A stretch of 47,054 bases of DNA from a virus. How positions within the stretch are numbered: the stretch's first letter is position 1; each line of letters begins with the position of its first letter. The stretch is from positions 1 to 47,054 of the IMG/VR virus record IMGVR_UViG_3300031227_000085. One strand, given 5' to 3'. A model generated the notes under the pieces. The model searched no databases and was not told the DNA's origin. It saw only the letters and a list, made by a program, of their open reading frames with translations. Below, piece by piece: positions 1 to 8,074 of the stretch. A program made the translations under genes and the position numbers.

Positions 1-354
1 TACAGACCGATTGCGACTTTCTCCTGATGATTGACAGCGATACCACCCCTATTAAGAACCCGCTGGACTTGGTAAAGCACGACAAGGATATAGTAAGCGG
101 CGCCACGCCTACTTGGAAAGAGGGGGGATACGCTTGGGCGGTTGGGAAAAGATTTGAGGACGGGAGCTATAATCAGTACAAACAGGATGAGCGGACGGGA
201 CTTAGGCTGGTGGATGGCGTAGGAGCGAGCTGTCTGATGATTAAGAGGAAGGTATTGGAAACGGTTAAGATACCGTTTATGGAAAAGTGGAACGAGATAG
301 GGGAAAGAGCTTTAGGTGAGGATTTACACTTCTGCGAGAAGGCGCAAGAGGCGG
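1..354. repeat. Terminal overlap, left copy (matches 46701-47054)
   Basis: Bases 1-128 and 228-354 are identical to 46701-46828 and 46928-47054. Between them (129-227) I count 20 substitutions, nearly all synonymous; only Lys to Arg and Phe to Tyr change the protein. The overlap shows that the contig closes on itself. The identical 127-base right flank looks like a k-mer-sized de Bruijn overlap around a strain bubble, so this is more likely an assembly signature of a circular or permuted genome than a physical terminal repeat. Confidence 0.85.
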
Positions 355-488
355 GGTTCGAGGTCTGGTGCGATTGGGGAACGATGTGTAACCACGCCAA
401 AGAAGTGCCTATGTTAGCGATAATAGAAACGGTAATGAAGACGTGGGACAGAGGGGTTAAGCAGGGAAAACTTGACAAGCGAAACTGA
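1..488 (+). CDS. Glycosyltransferase (GT-A fold), 3' part of gene crossing the circular join
   Basis: This is the C-terminal part of the gene that begins at 46454; joined across the circle (46454-46700 plus 1-488) it encodes 244 residues. The DSDT motif (residues 94-97 of the joined protein; bases about 33-44 here) is the metal-binding DxD of GT-A glycosyltransferases, and the later GEDLHFCEKAQEAG motif with an acidic pair matches the acceptor/catalytic loop of family 2-like enzymes. A related domain occurs in the gene at 33366. It probably transfers a sugar in the host cytoplasm to a virion or host component; the target is unknown. Its neighbours are virion protein genes. The last codons overlap the promoter for the next gene. 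The first ATG within this fragment (27) is internal, not the start. Confidence 0.8.
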   Translation, partial: QTDCDFLLMIDSDTTPIKNPLDLVKHDKDIVSGATPTWKEGGYAWAVGKRFEDGSYNQYKQDERTGLRLVDGVGASCLMIKRKVLETVKIPFMEKWNEIGERALGEDLHFCEKAQEAGFEVWCDWGTMCNHAKEVPMLAIIETVMKTWDRGVKQGKLDKRN

Positions 489-500
489 GGAAGCTATTCT
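472..500 (+). promoter_or_regulatory. Sigma70-type promoter for the repeat protein/connector genes
   Basis: TTGACA (472-477), a 17-base spacer and TATTCT (495-500) lie over the end of the glycosyltransferase gene, 40 bases upstream of the ATG at 541. The -35 box sits in a GGGAAAACTTGACAAG context that resembles the promoters at 16543, 18744 and 21510 (GAAAAGACTTGACAA). Confidence 0.6.
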
Positions 501-540
501 AAACTTGCGTACCAACATAGAGCAGTTAAAGGACTAACTA

Positions 541-3500
541 ATGGAAAACCTGAAATCAAAATATCCTCATTTGAGTTCTTTGTCTATTGAAAAGAAAGAC
601 AAACGGACTCTAAATTCAAAGACCGTTATAAATCCAGACGAGACTTTTACCCTTTTGGCCCACGTGGGCCATATCCATTATAAAGACAAACAAACGAGAA
701 AGTTTGAGGACGTAGATTGTAGCTTCACCCCAACCGAATATGGTTGGGAGATGCGCAAGAACAACTACGAACTAGAAATCCCTACAAGGTCTGACGATTG
801 GTTCAAGTTTATTAACACCGTTCAAGTCGACCCCCGAACTGGAGAGGATTGGGACAAGCCAGACGAAGAAGTATCTATCAAACCCCTAGGAATTACCTCC
901 GTTGAAGGAAAACTAATATCAAAGCCAGAGTGGAAAGGAAAGGGAATAGTCCTCTACAAAGACGCCTACGGTGCTGGTGTTGACTTAGAGGTAATGGTTC
1001 GGAACACGGGGTTTGTCAAAGAGGTTATCCTTAACGAAAAGCCTGCTGATTTGAGTAAGGATTTGGAGTTTAGTTTCGAGGTTGCCGTAGACGGATTTGA
1101 AATCAAACCAAAGAAGAAGGACTTCGGACAGTTGCGAGGCCAAAAGAAAGCCGCACTTAAGAAGTTAAAGAACGATAAATCAAAACGGAAAGAGGAAGAG
1201 AGGTGGGAAGATGAATTGGAAAGAGAGGTTTGGAGTAAAGAGTCCCCATTAGTCACCTCAAACAGCATCATCCTCAAGAGACTTCGCAAGACTTGGTTTA
1301 AGAAGTTTAATCTAATTGATGCCGAGGGTAATCAAGGGGTAGTAAAGGTTCGGCTGGAAACTGTTAATGGAAAGACAATCTTAACCAAGATTCTAGATAG
1401 GAGATTCCTCGAAACTGCGGTTTATCCTGTAAGGACTGATACAACTACTGATTATTATGTGGGAGCAGGAGATGGGACTGTTTATTATTATGAAACATCT
1501 GGGCAGCCATCCCAAGCAAGGTGGGATACTGCCCACGATGCTGCCGAAGGCGCTGGGGCCCCAGATGCCGCTGATGAGGCCAACGCTAGAATAGACATAT
1601 TTGGAGCCGACGATGCTATAAATATGTATAGGGCGTTTTATCCTGTTGACACTTCAGGATTGGGAGCTACTGCTATTATTTCGAGTGCAATACTCAAACT
1701 GCGTGGTAGAAATATAAGTGATGATTATAACGGCGATGGTTACGATTACGTAGCGGTTGTAAAGACGTTTCAAGCATCCAACTCTGAATTGGTAGTGGCA
1801 GATTATGAAGATTGTGGATACGATGCTGGAAGCGAGCAAGGGGGTAGGGCAAAGTATCTAGCAGTTAAAGGTTCTGCAGATATAGATATATCGGGGCTGA
1901 CAGTAGCGGGATATAACGACTTTGACCTTAACGAGACTGGTCTAGGATGGATTTCTAAGACGGGGTATACGCTATTAGGGCTAAGAGAGGGACACGACAT
2001 TGAGGATAATTTTCCCGGAGACCCCGGAGAGAATAACAAGATTTCAAGATTAAGAACCTATGCTTCCGAAGCAACTAATACCTCTCTAGACCCCTATCTT
2101 GCGGTAACTTATACAGCACCGGAAGATTGGGTAAAAGAACTACCTGACAGTATTAGTATTGCTGAGGGCTTAGTAAGCGAAGTAACTAAGGTTTTATCTG
2201 ACTCCATATCGATTGCCGAAACACTAGCTAACCAAACTACGCTAGGTCTAAGTGACGCCCTCTCGATTATAGAAAGTCTAGTGAGCACCGAGGTGGCGAA
2301 GCGAAGCCTCTCGGACTCGATAGGGATTACAGAGGCTCTGGTAAATAGTTTGGGGGTTCCCCTAGCTGACTCCCTTAGCATAGCGGAGAGCGAGCTAACC
2401 AGCCCCGATAAAATCATCTCGGACGAAATAACATTTTCAGAATCTTTGGTGATAGGTATTGTACTAGTTCTAACTGACGCCCTTTCGATAGCGGAGACTT
2501 TGGCTAACCAGTCGACATTGGGACTGGCCGATTCAATCTCGTTTAGCGAGAGCCTAGCCGCCGCCAATACATTCGAGAGGGGTCTTCCGGATTCACTAAG
2601 TATTGCCGAAGCGCTGGTCAAGAGTTTGGGCGTTCCGGCGTTAACAGATTCAATATCCTTTGCTGAAGCGCTTATCACAACTTCGGGTAAGAACCTTTCG
2701 GACGAAATAACATTCGCCGAGGGGGTTAGTGGGATAGATGTAGTACTGGCTCTGTTAGACTCTCTAAGCATTGCGGAGTCGGTGGCGAACCAGACCACAA
2801 TATCCTTAGTAGAGACGGTTGGGCTGGCTGATGGATACCCCGTAAGGAGCAGTGTATCGGCCCTCTCAGATTCCCAATCTATAGCCGAGTCGTTGGCGAC
2901 TGAGATAGGGACACAGAAAGACCTCGATGACAGCATCTCGATTGCGGAAAGCTCCTACAGGGCGATAACCGTTAACCTCTCGGACAGCTTGCCAATTTCG
3001 GAAGGCGCTGCTGCTGTAAATACCTTTGAGCGTTCCCCAACGGAGACTGTATCAATCGCCGAGTCCGTGGGCAACGGGGTAACTTTGAGCCTAGCGGATA
3101 GTTTGGAGATTACGGAGGCGGAGGTCGAGTTCACCACTCCCGCACTAACAGATAGCATTTCAATCACTGAAAGCTCGTACAGGAGCACAGGTAAGAAGAT
3201 TACGGATGCTTTATCGTTAGCGGAGGGGGCGGCGAAGGCGGTAGTAGTTAACCTGACCGAAAGTTTAATTATTGCCGAGAGTTTAGCTAACGTAACTAAT
3301 CTTGGCCTTTCGGACAGTATTGGTATTGCTGAAAGCTCAGCAAGGGTGGTTACATTTGAACGCACCGTTCAGGACTCACTTAGTATCGCTGAGGCGAAGG
3401 AGAAAACGGTTAGCCTAGCAAAGACAGATAGTATAGGTATTGCCGAAGCGGTGGTACTGGGAGAGAACAAGGGTCTAGCCGACTCCATAGGGTTAGCAGA

Positions 3501-4305
3501 GTCTATGATTAGAGGGCCGGTTAAGGGTCTGTCTGACACGCTGAATATAGCAGAATCTCTAGCTAACGTAACTACACTCGGTTTATCAGACTCGATTACT
3601 ATTATGGAGGGCTTATCCTTAACAAAGGAGTTTTACCTAGCTCTAGACGACTCCCTGAGCCTCGCCGAAGCGTTAGCCAAGGACATAGTAGTGGGGCTAA
3701 CCGATACCTTGGCGATTGCAGAAACCTTGGCCAACGAGACGACACTCAATCTTGCTGATAGTATTGCAATAGGGGAGAGCGAGACCGAGACCGTAGGGGG
3801 CGGGTTGGCCGACTCCCTGAGTATAAGCGAGGAGATAACCAAGTTCGCGGTAGGCAAGGCTATCTTGGATAGTATAAGCATTACCGAAAGCCTGATTGGG
3901 GCGGAGGTGTACAAGAGGGCGCTCAGCGATACGGTATCAATCGCCGAGGCGCTATCAAACGTAGCGACATTGGGTATATCAGACTCAGTCTCGATAGCAG
4001 AATCTTCAATTAGGGGGATAGTGCTGGCACTTTCAGACTTAATTAGTATCACCGAAGCTCTTATACCGGTACAGGCATACGAGAGGGAGCTTGCGGATTC
4101 TCTGGGAATTGCGGAAACCCTGGCCAACGCCACCACCTTGAATGTATCTGATTCGATAACTTTCGAGGAGGAGATGGCGAAGGTGTTAACTCTAGCGTTA
4201 GAAGACTCAGTTGAAATCACGGAGACCAGAACAACAGATAGGGTTATTAGCACCAGACTAACTAGACGGCAGTTCTTAAGGTCTAACTTGGAGGGAACAA
4301 TATGA
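541..4305 (+). CDS. Large virion-associated repeat protein with DNRLRE-like domain
   Basis: The product has 1254 residues in three parts. Residues 1-300 are a charged N-terminal region with no domain I can name. Residues about 310-530 resemble a DNRLRE beta-sandwich, ending in a typical DPYLAVTYT strand. From about 527 to 1240 there are about 38 tandem repeats of 18-20 residues with consensus LSDSISIAESLANxTTLG, rich in Ser and acidic residues. The C-terminal tail is basic (TRLTRRQF). Position between the capsid module and the head-tail connectors points to a head or neck fibre or surface adhesin; this is inference. The same repeat ends the protein at 44251. Repeats are well conserved as protein but diverged as DNA. 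The stop overlaps the next start (ATGA). Confidence 0.75.
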   Translation: MENLKSKYPHLSSLSIEKKDKRTLNSKTVINPDETFTLLAHVGHIHYKDKQTRKFEDVDCSFTPTEYGWEMRKNNYELEIPTRSDDWFKFINTVQVDPRTGEDWDKPDEEVSIKPLGITSVEGKLISKPEWKGKGIVLYKDAYGAGVDLEVMVRNTGFVKEVILNEKPADLSKDLEFSFEVAVDGFEIKPKKKDFGQLRGQKKAALKKLKNDKSKRKEEERWEDELEREVWSKESPLVTSNSIILKRLRKTWFKKFNLIDAEGNQGVVKVRLETVNGKTILTKILDRRFLETAVYPVRTDTTTDYYVGAGDGTVYYYETSGQPSQARWDTAHDAAEGAGAPDAADEANARIDIFGADDAINMYRAFYPVDTSGLGATAIISSAILKLRGRNISDDYNGDGYDYVAVVKTFQASNSELVVADYEDCGYDAGSEQGGRAKYLAVKGSADIDISGLTVAGYNDFDLNETGLGWISKTGYTLLGLREGHDIEDNFPGDPGENNKISRLRTYASEATNTSLDPYLAVTYTAPEDWVKELPDSISIAEGLVSEVTKVLSDSISIAETLANQTTLGLSDALSIIESLVSTEVAKRSLSDSIGITEALVNSLGVPLADSLSIAESELTSPDKIISDEITFSESLVIGIVLVLTDALSIAETLANQSTLGLADSISFSESLAAANTFERGLPDSLSIAEALVKSLGVPALTDSISFAEALITTSGKNLSDEITFAEGVSGIDVVLALLDSLSIAESVANQTTISLVETVGLADGYPVRSSVSALSDSQSIAESLATEIGTQKDLDDSISIAESSYRAITVNLSDSLPISEGAAAVNTFERSPTETVSIAESVGNGVTLSLADSLEITEAEVEFTTPALTDSISITESSYRSTGKKITDALSLAEGAAKAVVVNLTESLIIAESLANVTNLGLSDSIGIAESSARVVTFERTVQDSLSIAEAKEKTVSLAKTDSIGIAEAVVLGENKGLADSIGLAESMIRGPVKGLSDTLNIAESLANVTTLGLSDSITIMEGLSLTKEFYLALDDSLSLAEALAKDIVVGLTDTLAIAETLANETTLNLADSIAIGESETETVGGGLADSLSISEEITKFAVGKAILDSISITESLIGAEVYKRALSDTVSIAEALSNVATLGISDSVSIAESSIRGIVLALSDLISITEALIPVQAYERELADSLGIAETLANATTLNVSDSITFEEEMAKVLTLALEDSVEITETRTTDRVISTRLTRRQFLRSNLEGTI

Positions 4306-5231
4306 GGCAATTTTACGTACCAACCGAAGACAACATTAAATCAGTAAGAACGGAGCTGTCGGAAGACATTGCCACCTCAACGATGGCAATTCCGGTCAAG
4401 AACCCTGCACAGTTTAGGGCCAATAAGTACCTGTGTATCACGAGGGAGGGTACGGAGCGGGCGGAGCTTATCCTAATTACCTCGGTTGACAAAACAAATA
4501 AGATTCTAAATTTGGAGTCTCCGGGGACATCGTTTGCCCACTACGAAGACGAGGTTTGTGTTCAATTCGACTACAACCAGAGAAGGTTGTACAAGTGGTC
4601 AGACCTCTCGGACGACTGGTACCACATCCCGGTGGAGTCTCCAAGAGACATCGGGGTCGATAACCCTAAAGGGACTTTATTTGAGGATGGTGACGGGGGG
4701 CCGGAGGATAAGTATTGTTCTACCTACTACAACCAGTTTACCGAGGTAGGAACCGAGCCTGACGATGCTAAGTCGGTTATAGGAACGGAAAGCGCCAACC
4801 TAGTGTCAATCGGGCAGTTCAGGTCGGCGGCGGGGATGGAGGACAATGAGTACATTCCGGATGCCAAGTTAGATGAAATTAGGCAAGATGCTCAGGGAGA
4901 GGTCTGGGCGGCTCTAAGAAACCGTTACTCATTCCCGCTCACGAGAAAGTCCAGCTTCCTTCGCAGGGTAGTGCTAGACTTGTGTGTAGGACTGCTATTT
5001 GTAAATGAGTACGGCTCTCAGGTAGAGAATATAGCCTTAGACGGTTATAGGAAACTGGAAGATGCAAGGGAGAAGCTGGCCAAGTTAGCCTCCGGGGATT
5101 ATACATTATATGATGAAATCGAGGACGAGGATAACACCCTATCGACCAGAGACACTATTTCATTCTATCCTGATAATACAGCGGAAGACGAAGACGAGGA
5201 CATAATTTTCAGGATAGACGATGAGTTCTGA
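4302..5231 (+). CDS. Head-tail connector, DUF1320/Mu gp36-like, with N-terminal extension
   Basis: The protein has 309 residues. The C-terminal half (about 185-275) reads like the DUF1320 adaptor of Mu-type heads: IPDAKLDEIRQDAQGEVWAA, then NRYSFPLT, a hydrophobic helix, and YRKLEDAREKLAKLASGDYT. Such proteins form the ring between portal and tail. The N-terminal 150 residues form a separate beta-rich region I do not recognise; it may bind the preceding fibre-like protein. The C-terminus is very acidic. The gene overlaps both neighbours by a few bases, which implies translational coupling. Confidence 0.7.
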   Translation: MRQFYVPTEDNIKSVRTELSEDIATSTMAIPVKNPAQFRANKYLCITREGTERAELILITSVDKTNKILNLESPGTSFAHYEDEVCVQFDYNQRRLYKWSDLSDDWYHIPVESPRDIGVDNPKGTLFEDGDGGPEDKYCSTYYNQFTEVGTEPDDAKSVIGTESANLVSIGQFRSAAGMEDNEYIPDAKLDEIRQDAQGEVWAALRNRYSFPLTRKSSFLRRVVLDLCVGLLFVNEYGSQVENIALDGYRKLEDAREKLAKLASGDYTLYDEIEDEDNTLSTRDTISFYPDNTAEDEDEDIIFRIDDEF

Positions 5232-5686
5232 TGAGAAATTGGATTCTGCTAAGTATATCGGTAGAAGGGGATAACATTCTGCGGGAGGCGCTCGTTAACG
5301 TGGGGGACAAGCTGGACGACTTCACCGAGCCGCTACGGAAGGCGGGCCAGCTGCTACTAGATGACGTCAGGAGGAACTTTGACACCGAAGGTGGATACGT
5401 AGGCGGATGGGAGCCGTTAGCGAAGACTACGATAGCTGGGAGGGTGGGGGCGGGGTTCGGTCCCGGCCCAATACTACACAGAACAGGTAAGTACAAAAGG
5501 TCGTTCAAGGCGGTGGTAAATAAGAGGCGAATGGTTATTGACGCTTGGGGGGTAAAATACCATAAGTATCACCAAAGCACCAAACCGAGAACCAAGATAC
5601 CCAGACGACCTACGCTGTTCTTTAGGAATGAAACAAAGGCGGAGATTATGAGAGGGTTCCAAGAGTACGTGAGGTTCAAATTATAG
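5231..5686 (+). CDS. Phage virion morphogenesis (tail completion) protein, Mu gpG-like
   Basis: The 151-residue product has the layout of the phage virion morphogenesis family. A helical start carries LRKAGQLLLDDVRRNFDTEGG, followed by WEPLAKTT, a GPILHRTGKYKRSF segment, and a C-terminal RRPTLFFRNE motif. These proteins complete the head-tail interface. It starts within the stop codon of the connector gene (TGATG) and precedes the tail terminator-like gene, which is the usual order. The first residues (MRNWILLSISVEGDN) could include a mis-called start; a downstream ATG is absent, so I keep this one. Confidence 0.7.
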   Translation: MRNWILLSISVEGDNILREALVNVGDKLDDFTEPLRKAGQLLLDDVRRNFDTEGGYVGGWEPLAKTTIAGRVGAGFGPGPILHRTGKYKRSFKAVVNKRRMVIDAWGVKYHKYHQSTKPRTKIPRRPTLFFRNETKAEIMRGFQEYVRFKL

Positions 5687-5706
5687 TATGAAAGGGGGAT
5701 ATCGCC

Positions 5707-6183
5707 ATAAATCTTGTAGCAGATAAGATGCTAGAAATTTTAGAGGACGGGCTGTCCGGTAGAGGTTTTAAGACCTTCCTCCTAGGCAATCCTGTAGATG
5801 TGGCTAAGAGCCAGCTACCTCTGATTTTCGTTCAGGGTTTAGAGGAGCGGACTAAGCAACTAGATAACGTCAACGACCAGAAGGATATGGACTTTCTAAT
5901 TGGGGTAATCATCGACCCCGCTCAGGAATTAGGCAAGCAGAGCAAGAGCAAGAAGGAGCGTGTCGGGGACAGGTTCTTAATGGAAATTATAAGTGGGCGG
6001 AACGCAGATAAAACGCCGATGGAAGACACGGTCTCCTACCAACTAAGGTATAATTGGACTATGGACGGGGTGGTATTTTATCAGGAGAGCCGAACCGCAC
6101 ACGGGGTCCGTGAGGTTCCAAACGCTTACTACAAAGAGGTTCACTATTTTATAACGGCTAAAGCCGCCGTTGCGAGCCGTTAA
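5707..6183 (+). CDS. Tail terminator-like protein with probable ATA start codon
   Basis: The reading frame encodes 158 residues from an ATA codon at 5707, or 151 from the ATG at 5728. I choose ATA because the strong site AAAGGGGG (5691-5698) lies exactly 8 bases before it, the same spacing seen before the starts at 7002, 42122 and 42558, whereas the ATG is 29 bases away. The predicted start (M)NLVADKMLEILEDG is typical of small minor tail or tail terminator proteins, which cap the tube at the head end. The middle is polar and the C-terminus holds a beta-rich stretch. Identity rests on size and gene order; no catalytic motif is expected. Confidence 0.6.
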   Translation: MNLVADKMLEILEDGLSGRGFKTFLLGNPVDVAKSQLPLIFVQGLEERTKQLDNVNDQKDMDFLIGVIIDPAQELGKQSKSKKERVGDRFLMEIISGRNADKTPMEDTVSYQLRYNWTMDGVVFYQESRTAHGVREVPNAYYKEVHYFITAKAAVASR

Positions 6184-6185
6184 AT

Positions 6186-6791
6186 ATGCCAACAGGGATT
6201 TATAATCATAAGGGAGGCTATAAGAGGCCGCCATTTACAAAAGGGTGGAAGAATAATATAAGTAAGGCAGGCACTGGTAGAAAGCTTTCTAAGGAGCATA
6301 AAAGGAAAATAGGCAAAGCAATAAAGGGCAGAAAGCACTCGGAGAAAGCAAAGAGGAAGATGAGTATGGCTCACAAGGGTAAGGTTCTTTTAGAAGAACA
6401 TAAAAGGAAACTGAGCGACTCACATAAGGGACAAAGACCTCGGAATTATATTGATGGCAGGTCAATAAGAAAGAAATCAAAGAGAGTTAAGAAAACTATC
6501 ATAGAGTTGCTAGCAAAGAAAAGGTTTAGAAATCAAAGATACAAAGCAAGGAAACGAGGCGCAGAGGGAAATCACACCTTCGGGGAATGGGAGCTTTTGA
6601 AGAAGCAATATGGGTATATTTGTCCTGCTTGCGGGGTAGCAGAACCCGAAATCAAACTAACCGAAGACCATATTATTCCCCTCTCCAAAGGAGGTTCGGA
6701 TGTTATTGAAAATATACAACCGCTGTGCGTTAAATGTAATACTAGGAAATATACAGATATTATAAAGTATGAGCCTGCAGAAAGGAGGTAA
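6186..6791 (+). CDS. NUMOD3-HNH homing endonuclease
   Basis: The protein has 201 residues. The N-terminal 100 carry several NUMOD3-type DNA-binding repeats (GRKLSKEHKRKIGKAIKG, GRKHSEKAKRKMSMAHKG, then LLEEHKRKLSDSHKG). The C-terminal HNH domain has CPACG, the EDHIIPLSKGG signature and a second zinc pair CVKCN. It begins 2 bases after the tail terminator stop and has no promoter that I can see, so it is probably coupled to the tail operon. Its TAA stop lies inside the GGAGGTAA ribosome binding site of the next gene. It would cut an intron-less or HEG-less tail locus in a competing phage (family knowledge; target inferred). Confidence 0.9.
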   Translation: MPTGIYNHKGGYKRPPFTKGWKNNISKAGTGRKLSKEHKRKIGKAIKGRKHSEKAKRKMSMAHKGKVLLEEHKRKLSDSHKGQRPRNYIDGRSIRKKSKRVKKTIIELLAKKRFRNQRYKARKRGAEGNHTFGEWELLKKQYGYICPACGVAEPEIKLTEDHIIPLSKGGSDVIENIQPLCVKCNTRKYTDIIKYEPAERR

Positions 6792-6794
6792 CAA

Positions 6795-6968
6795 ATGGCC
6801 AATGAAAAAGTAGGGATGAAAGACAGTATGTCAATTAAGAAAGAAACCTTAGATAAGGAAGGTAAGGTGATTAAAACGACTCACTTCTTTCCCGATTTAG
6901 GGGTTAGTGTTGAGGCGGCCTCGCAAGAGGAGGCCTTAAAGTTAGCGAAGGCGAAAGCAAAGAAGTAA
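6795..6968 (+). CDS. Small hypothetical protein before the tail tube gene
   Basis: This 57-residue frame starts ATG at 6795 with AAAGGAGGTAAC 4 bases upstream. It is lysine-rich with a short beta-like centre (KTTHFFPDLGVSVEAAS) and an Ala/Lys-rich end (EEALKLAKAKAKK). I do not recognise the family. Small proteins at this place, between terminator and tube, occur in many siphoviruses. Interposition of the homing endonuclease at 6186 separates it from the upstream tail gene. Confidence 0.6.
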   Translation: MANEKVGMKDSMSIKKETLDKEGKVIKTTHFFPDLGVSVEAASQEEALKLAKAKAKK

Positions 6969-7001
6969 TTTATTGTCTTATTTTGAAAGGGGGTGAACTA
7001 A

Positions 7002-7973
7002 ATGACAAAACAGATTCAACGCTTAGTTGATTTTGGGCTAGGTCGGGAAACCGCCAGAGGAACCGCAGAAGCCGCAGCCGACTTTTGGATTCCAAAGGTA
7101 GATTTCGACTTTATACCACAGTCTGACAAGGCAGTCGATGACTCCGGTTTGGGAGTGATTGATGCTCGCTCAGAGTCTAAGGTTGTGTCGAAGCGTGGCG
7201 AGGGTTCGTTCGGTGGAATTGCGTATGATAATCAAATCGGGCTATTGCTGGCGTTGGCATTGGGAACCTGGTCAACTGATTTGGATACCCCGATAGATGA
7301 TGTAATGACTCATACATTTGCTCGATTGAATACCAACGAGCACCCAGCAGCTACTATCTTTGTTAAAGATGAAAATCTTGACGAGAGATACGCTCTGGCG
7401 ATGCTAAGTCAGCTGACATTCAATATCGAAGTAGGCGACTATGTTCGAGTCACTGGTGGGTTCCTGTCTAAGGACGGAGCTGCCACAGCGTCTACACCTG
7501 ACTACGTGGTTGGGAATCCCTTTATGGCCACGCACGGCGCAGTTAAGTTCGCTTCGACCATTGCCGGTCTCAACGGTGCTACGGGGCTGAAGTCGTTGCG
7601 GTTGACTATAAACAAGAACCCAGAGGGTTGGCAGGAGCTTGGCGATGTGGAGTATGCCGACATCGTGAACAAGGAGTTCTCTATTGAAGGAGAACTATCA
7701 AAGATTTACGATGGCGAGACTGAGCGAGCTTGGGCGCAGGACGGAACCGAAATGGCGTGTTCGATTGTGCTCACGAATGCAGATGTGACGATTGGAACGG
7801 CCAGTAACCCAACCTTGTCCTTCGAGTTAGCACCAATGGCGTTCACGGACTTTGCCATTACTGGTGGTCCGGGGGACATTCAGGTTATGTCGATGAGGTT
7901 CGACGGCAACTTCAAGATTAGTGACGTAAAGACGATTAGTGCGATACTAATCAACACGCAGACCGCTTATTGA
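7002..7973 (+). CDS. Major tail tube protein
   Basis: The product has 323 residues and sits where the tube protein belongs, before the G/GT chaperones and tape measure. It opens with QRLVDFGLGRETARGTAEAA, typical of phage tail tube proteins that begin with a GRET(A/P)RGTA loop, followed by long beta-rich segments including a duplicated barrel and the pattern LRLTINKNPEGWQELGDVEY. A strong ribosome binding site (GAAAGGGGGTGAACTAA) fits very high expression. An unusually stable pair of alternative hairpins begins 8 bases after the stop. A leaderless homing endonuclease gene has been inserted just downstream. Confidence 0.8.
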   Translation: MTKQIQRLVDFGLGRETARGTAEAAADFWIPKVDFDFIPQSDKAVDDSGLGVIDARSESKVVSKRGEGSFGGIAYDNQIGLLLALALGTWSTDLDTPIDDVMTHTFARLNTNEHPAATIFVKDENLDERYALAMLSQLTFNIEVGDYVRVTGGFLSKDGAATASTPDYVVGNPFMATHGAVKFASTIAGLNGATGLKSLRLTINKNPEGWQELGDVEYADIVNKEFSIEGELSKIYDGETERAWAQDGTEMACSIVLTNADVTIGTASNPTLSFELAPMAFTDFAITGGPGDIQVMSMRFDGNFKISDVKTISAILINTQTAY

Positions 7974-7980
7974 TTTATGC

Positions 7981-8024
7981 GGGCGGGTAGGTTACCCCCG
8001 TGGTCTACCCGCCCCACACGGGGG
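7981..8024 (+). promoter_or_regulatory. Overlapping alternative hairpins after the tail tube stop
   Basis: GGGCGGGTAG (7981-7990) pairs perfectly with CTACCCGCCC (8005-8014). The loop sequence CCCCCGTG (7995-8002) pairs perfectly with CACGGGGG (8017-8024). The two stems interlock. As a full pseudoknot the 2-base linker looks too short to span a 10-bp stem, so they are probably mutually exclusive. No U-tract follows, so it is not a textbook terminator; it could protect mRNA, attenuate, or pause ribosomes. Confidence 0.6.
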
Positions 8025-8039
8025 GGTGATATACGGAGG

Positions 8040-8068
8040 TTGACGAAATCGTTTAACCTCCCTATAAT
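8040..8068 (+). promoter_or_regulatory. Promoter of HNH gene at 8075, predicted leaderless
   Basis: TTGACG (8040-8045), 17-base spacer, TATAAT (8063-8068). The ATG follows after 6 bases (TAGGGT), so transcription should start at or next to the A of ATG. Confidence 0.75.
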
Positions 8069-8074
8069 TAGGGT

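Noticed and set aside
1-354. Physical direct terminal repeat of the virion DNA
   Set aside because: The copies differ at 20 sites in a compact patch while the flanks are identical and k-mer sized; a strain bubble at a circular join explains this better.
2109-4310. Long minus-strand frames of 136-275 codons opposite the repeat protein
   Set aside because: They are complements of the repetitive plus-strand gene, show Ser/Leu/Ala-rich shadow composition, and have no ribosome binding site or known motif.
7981-8024. Classic H-type pseudoknot
   Set aside because: Loop of 2 bases cannot easily cross a 10-bp stem, so mutually exclusive hairpins are more likely.
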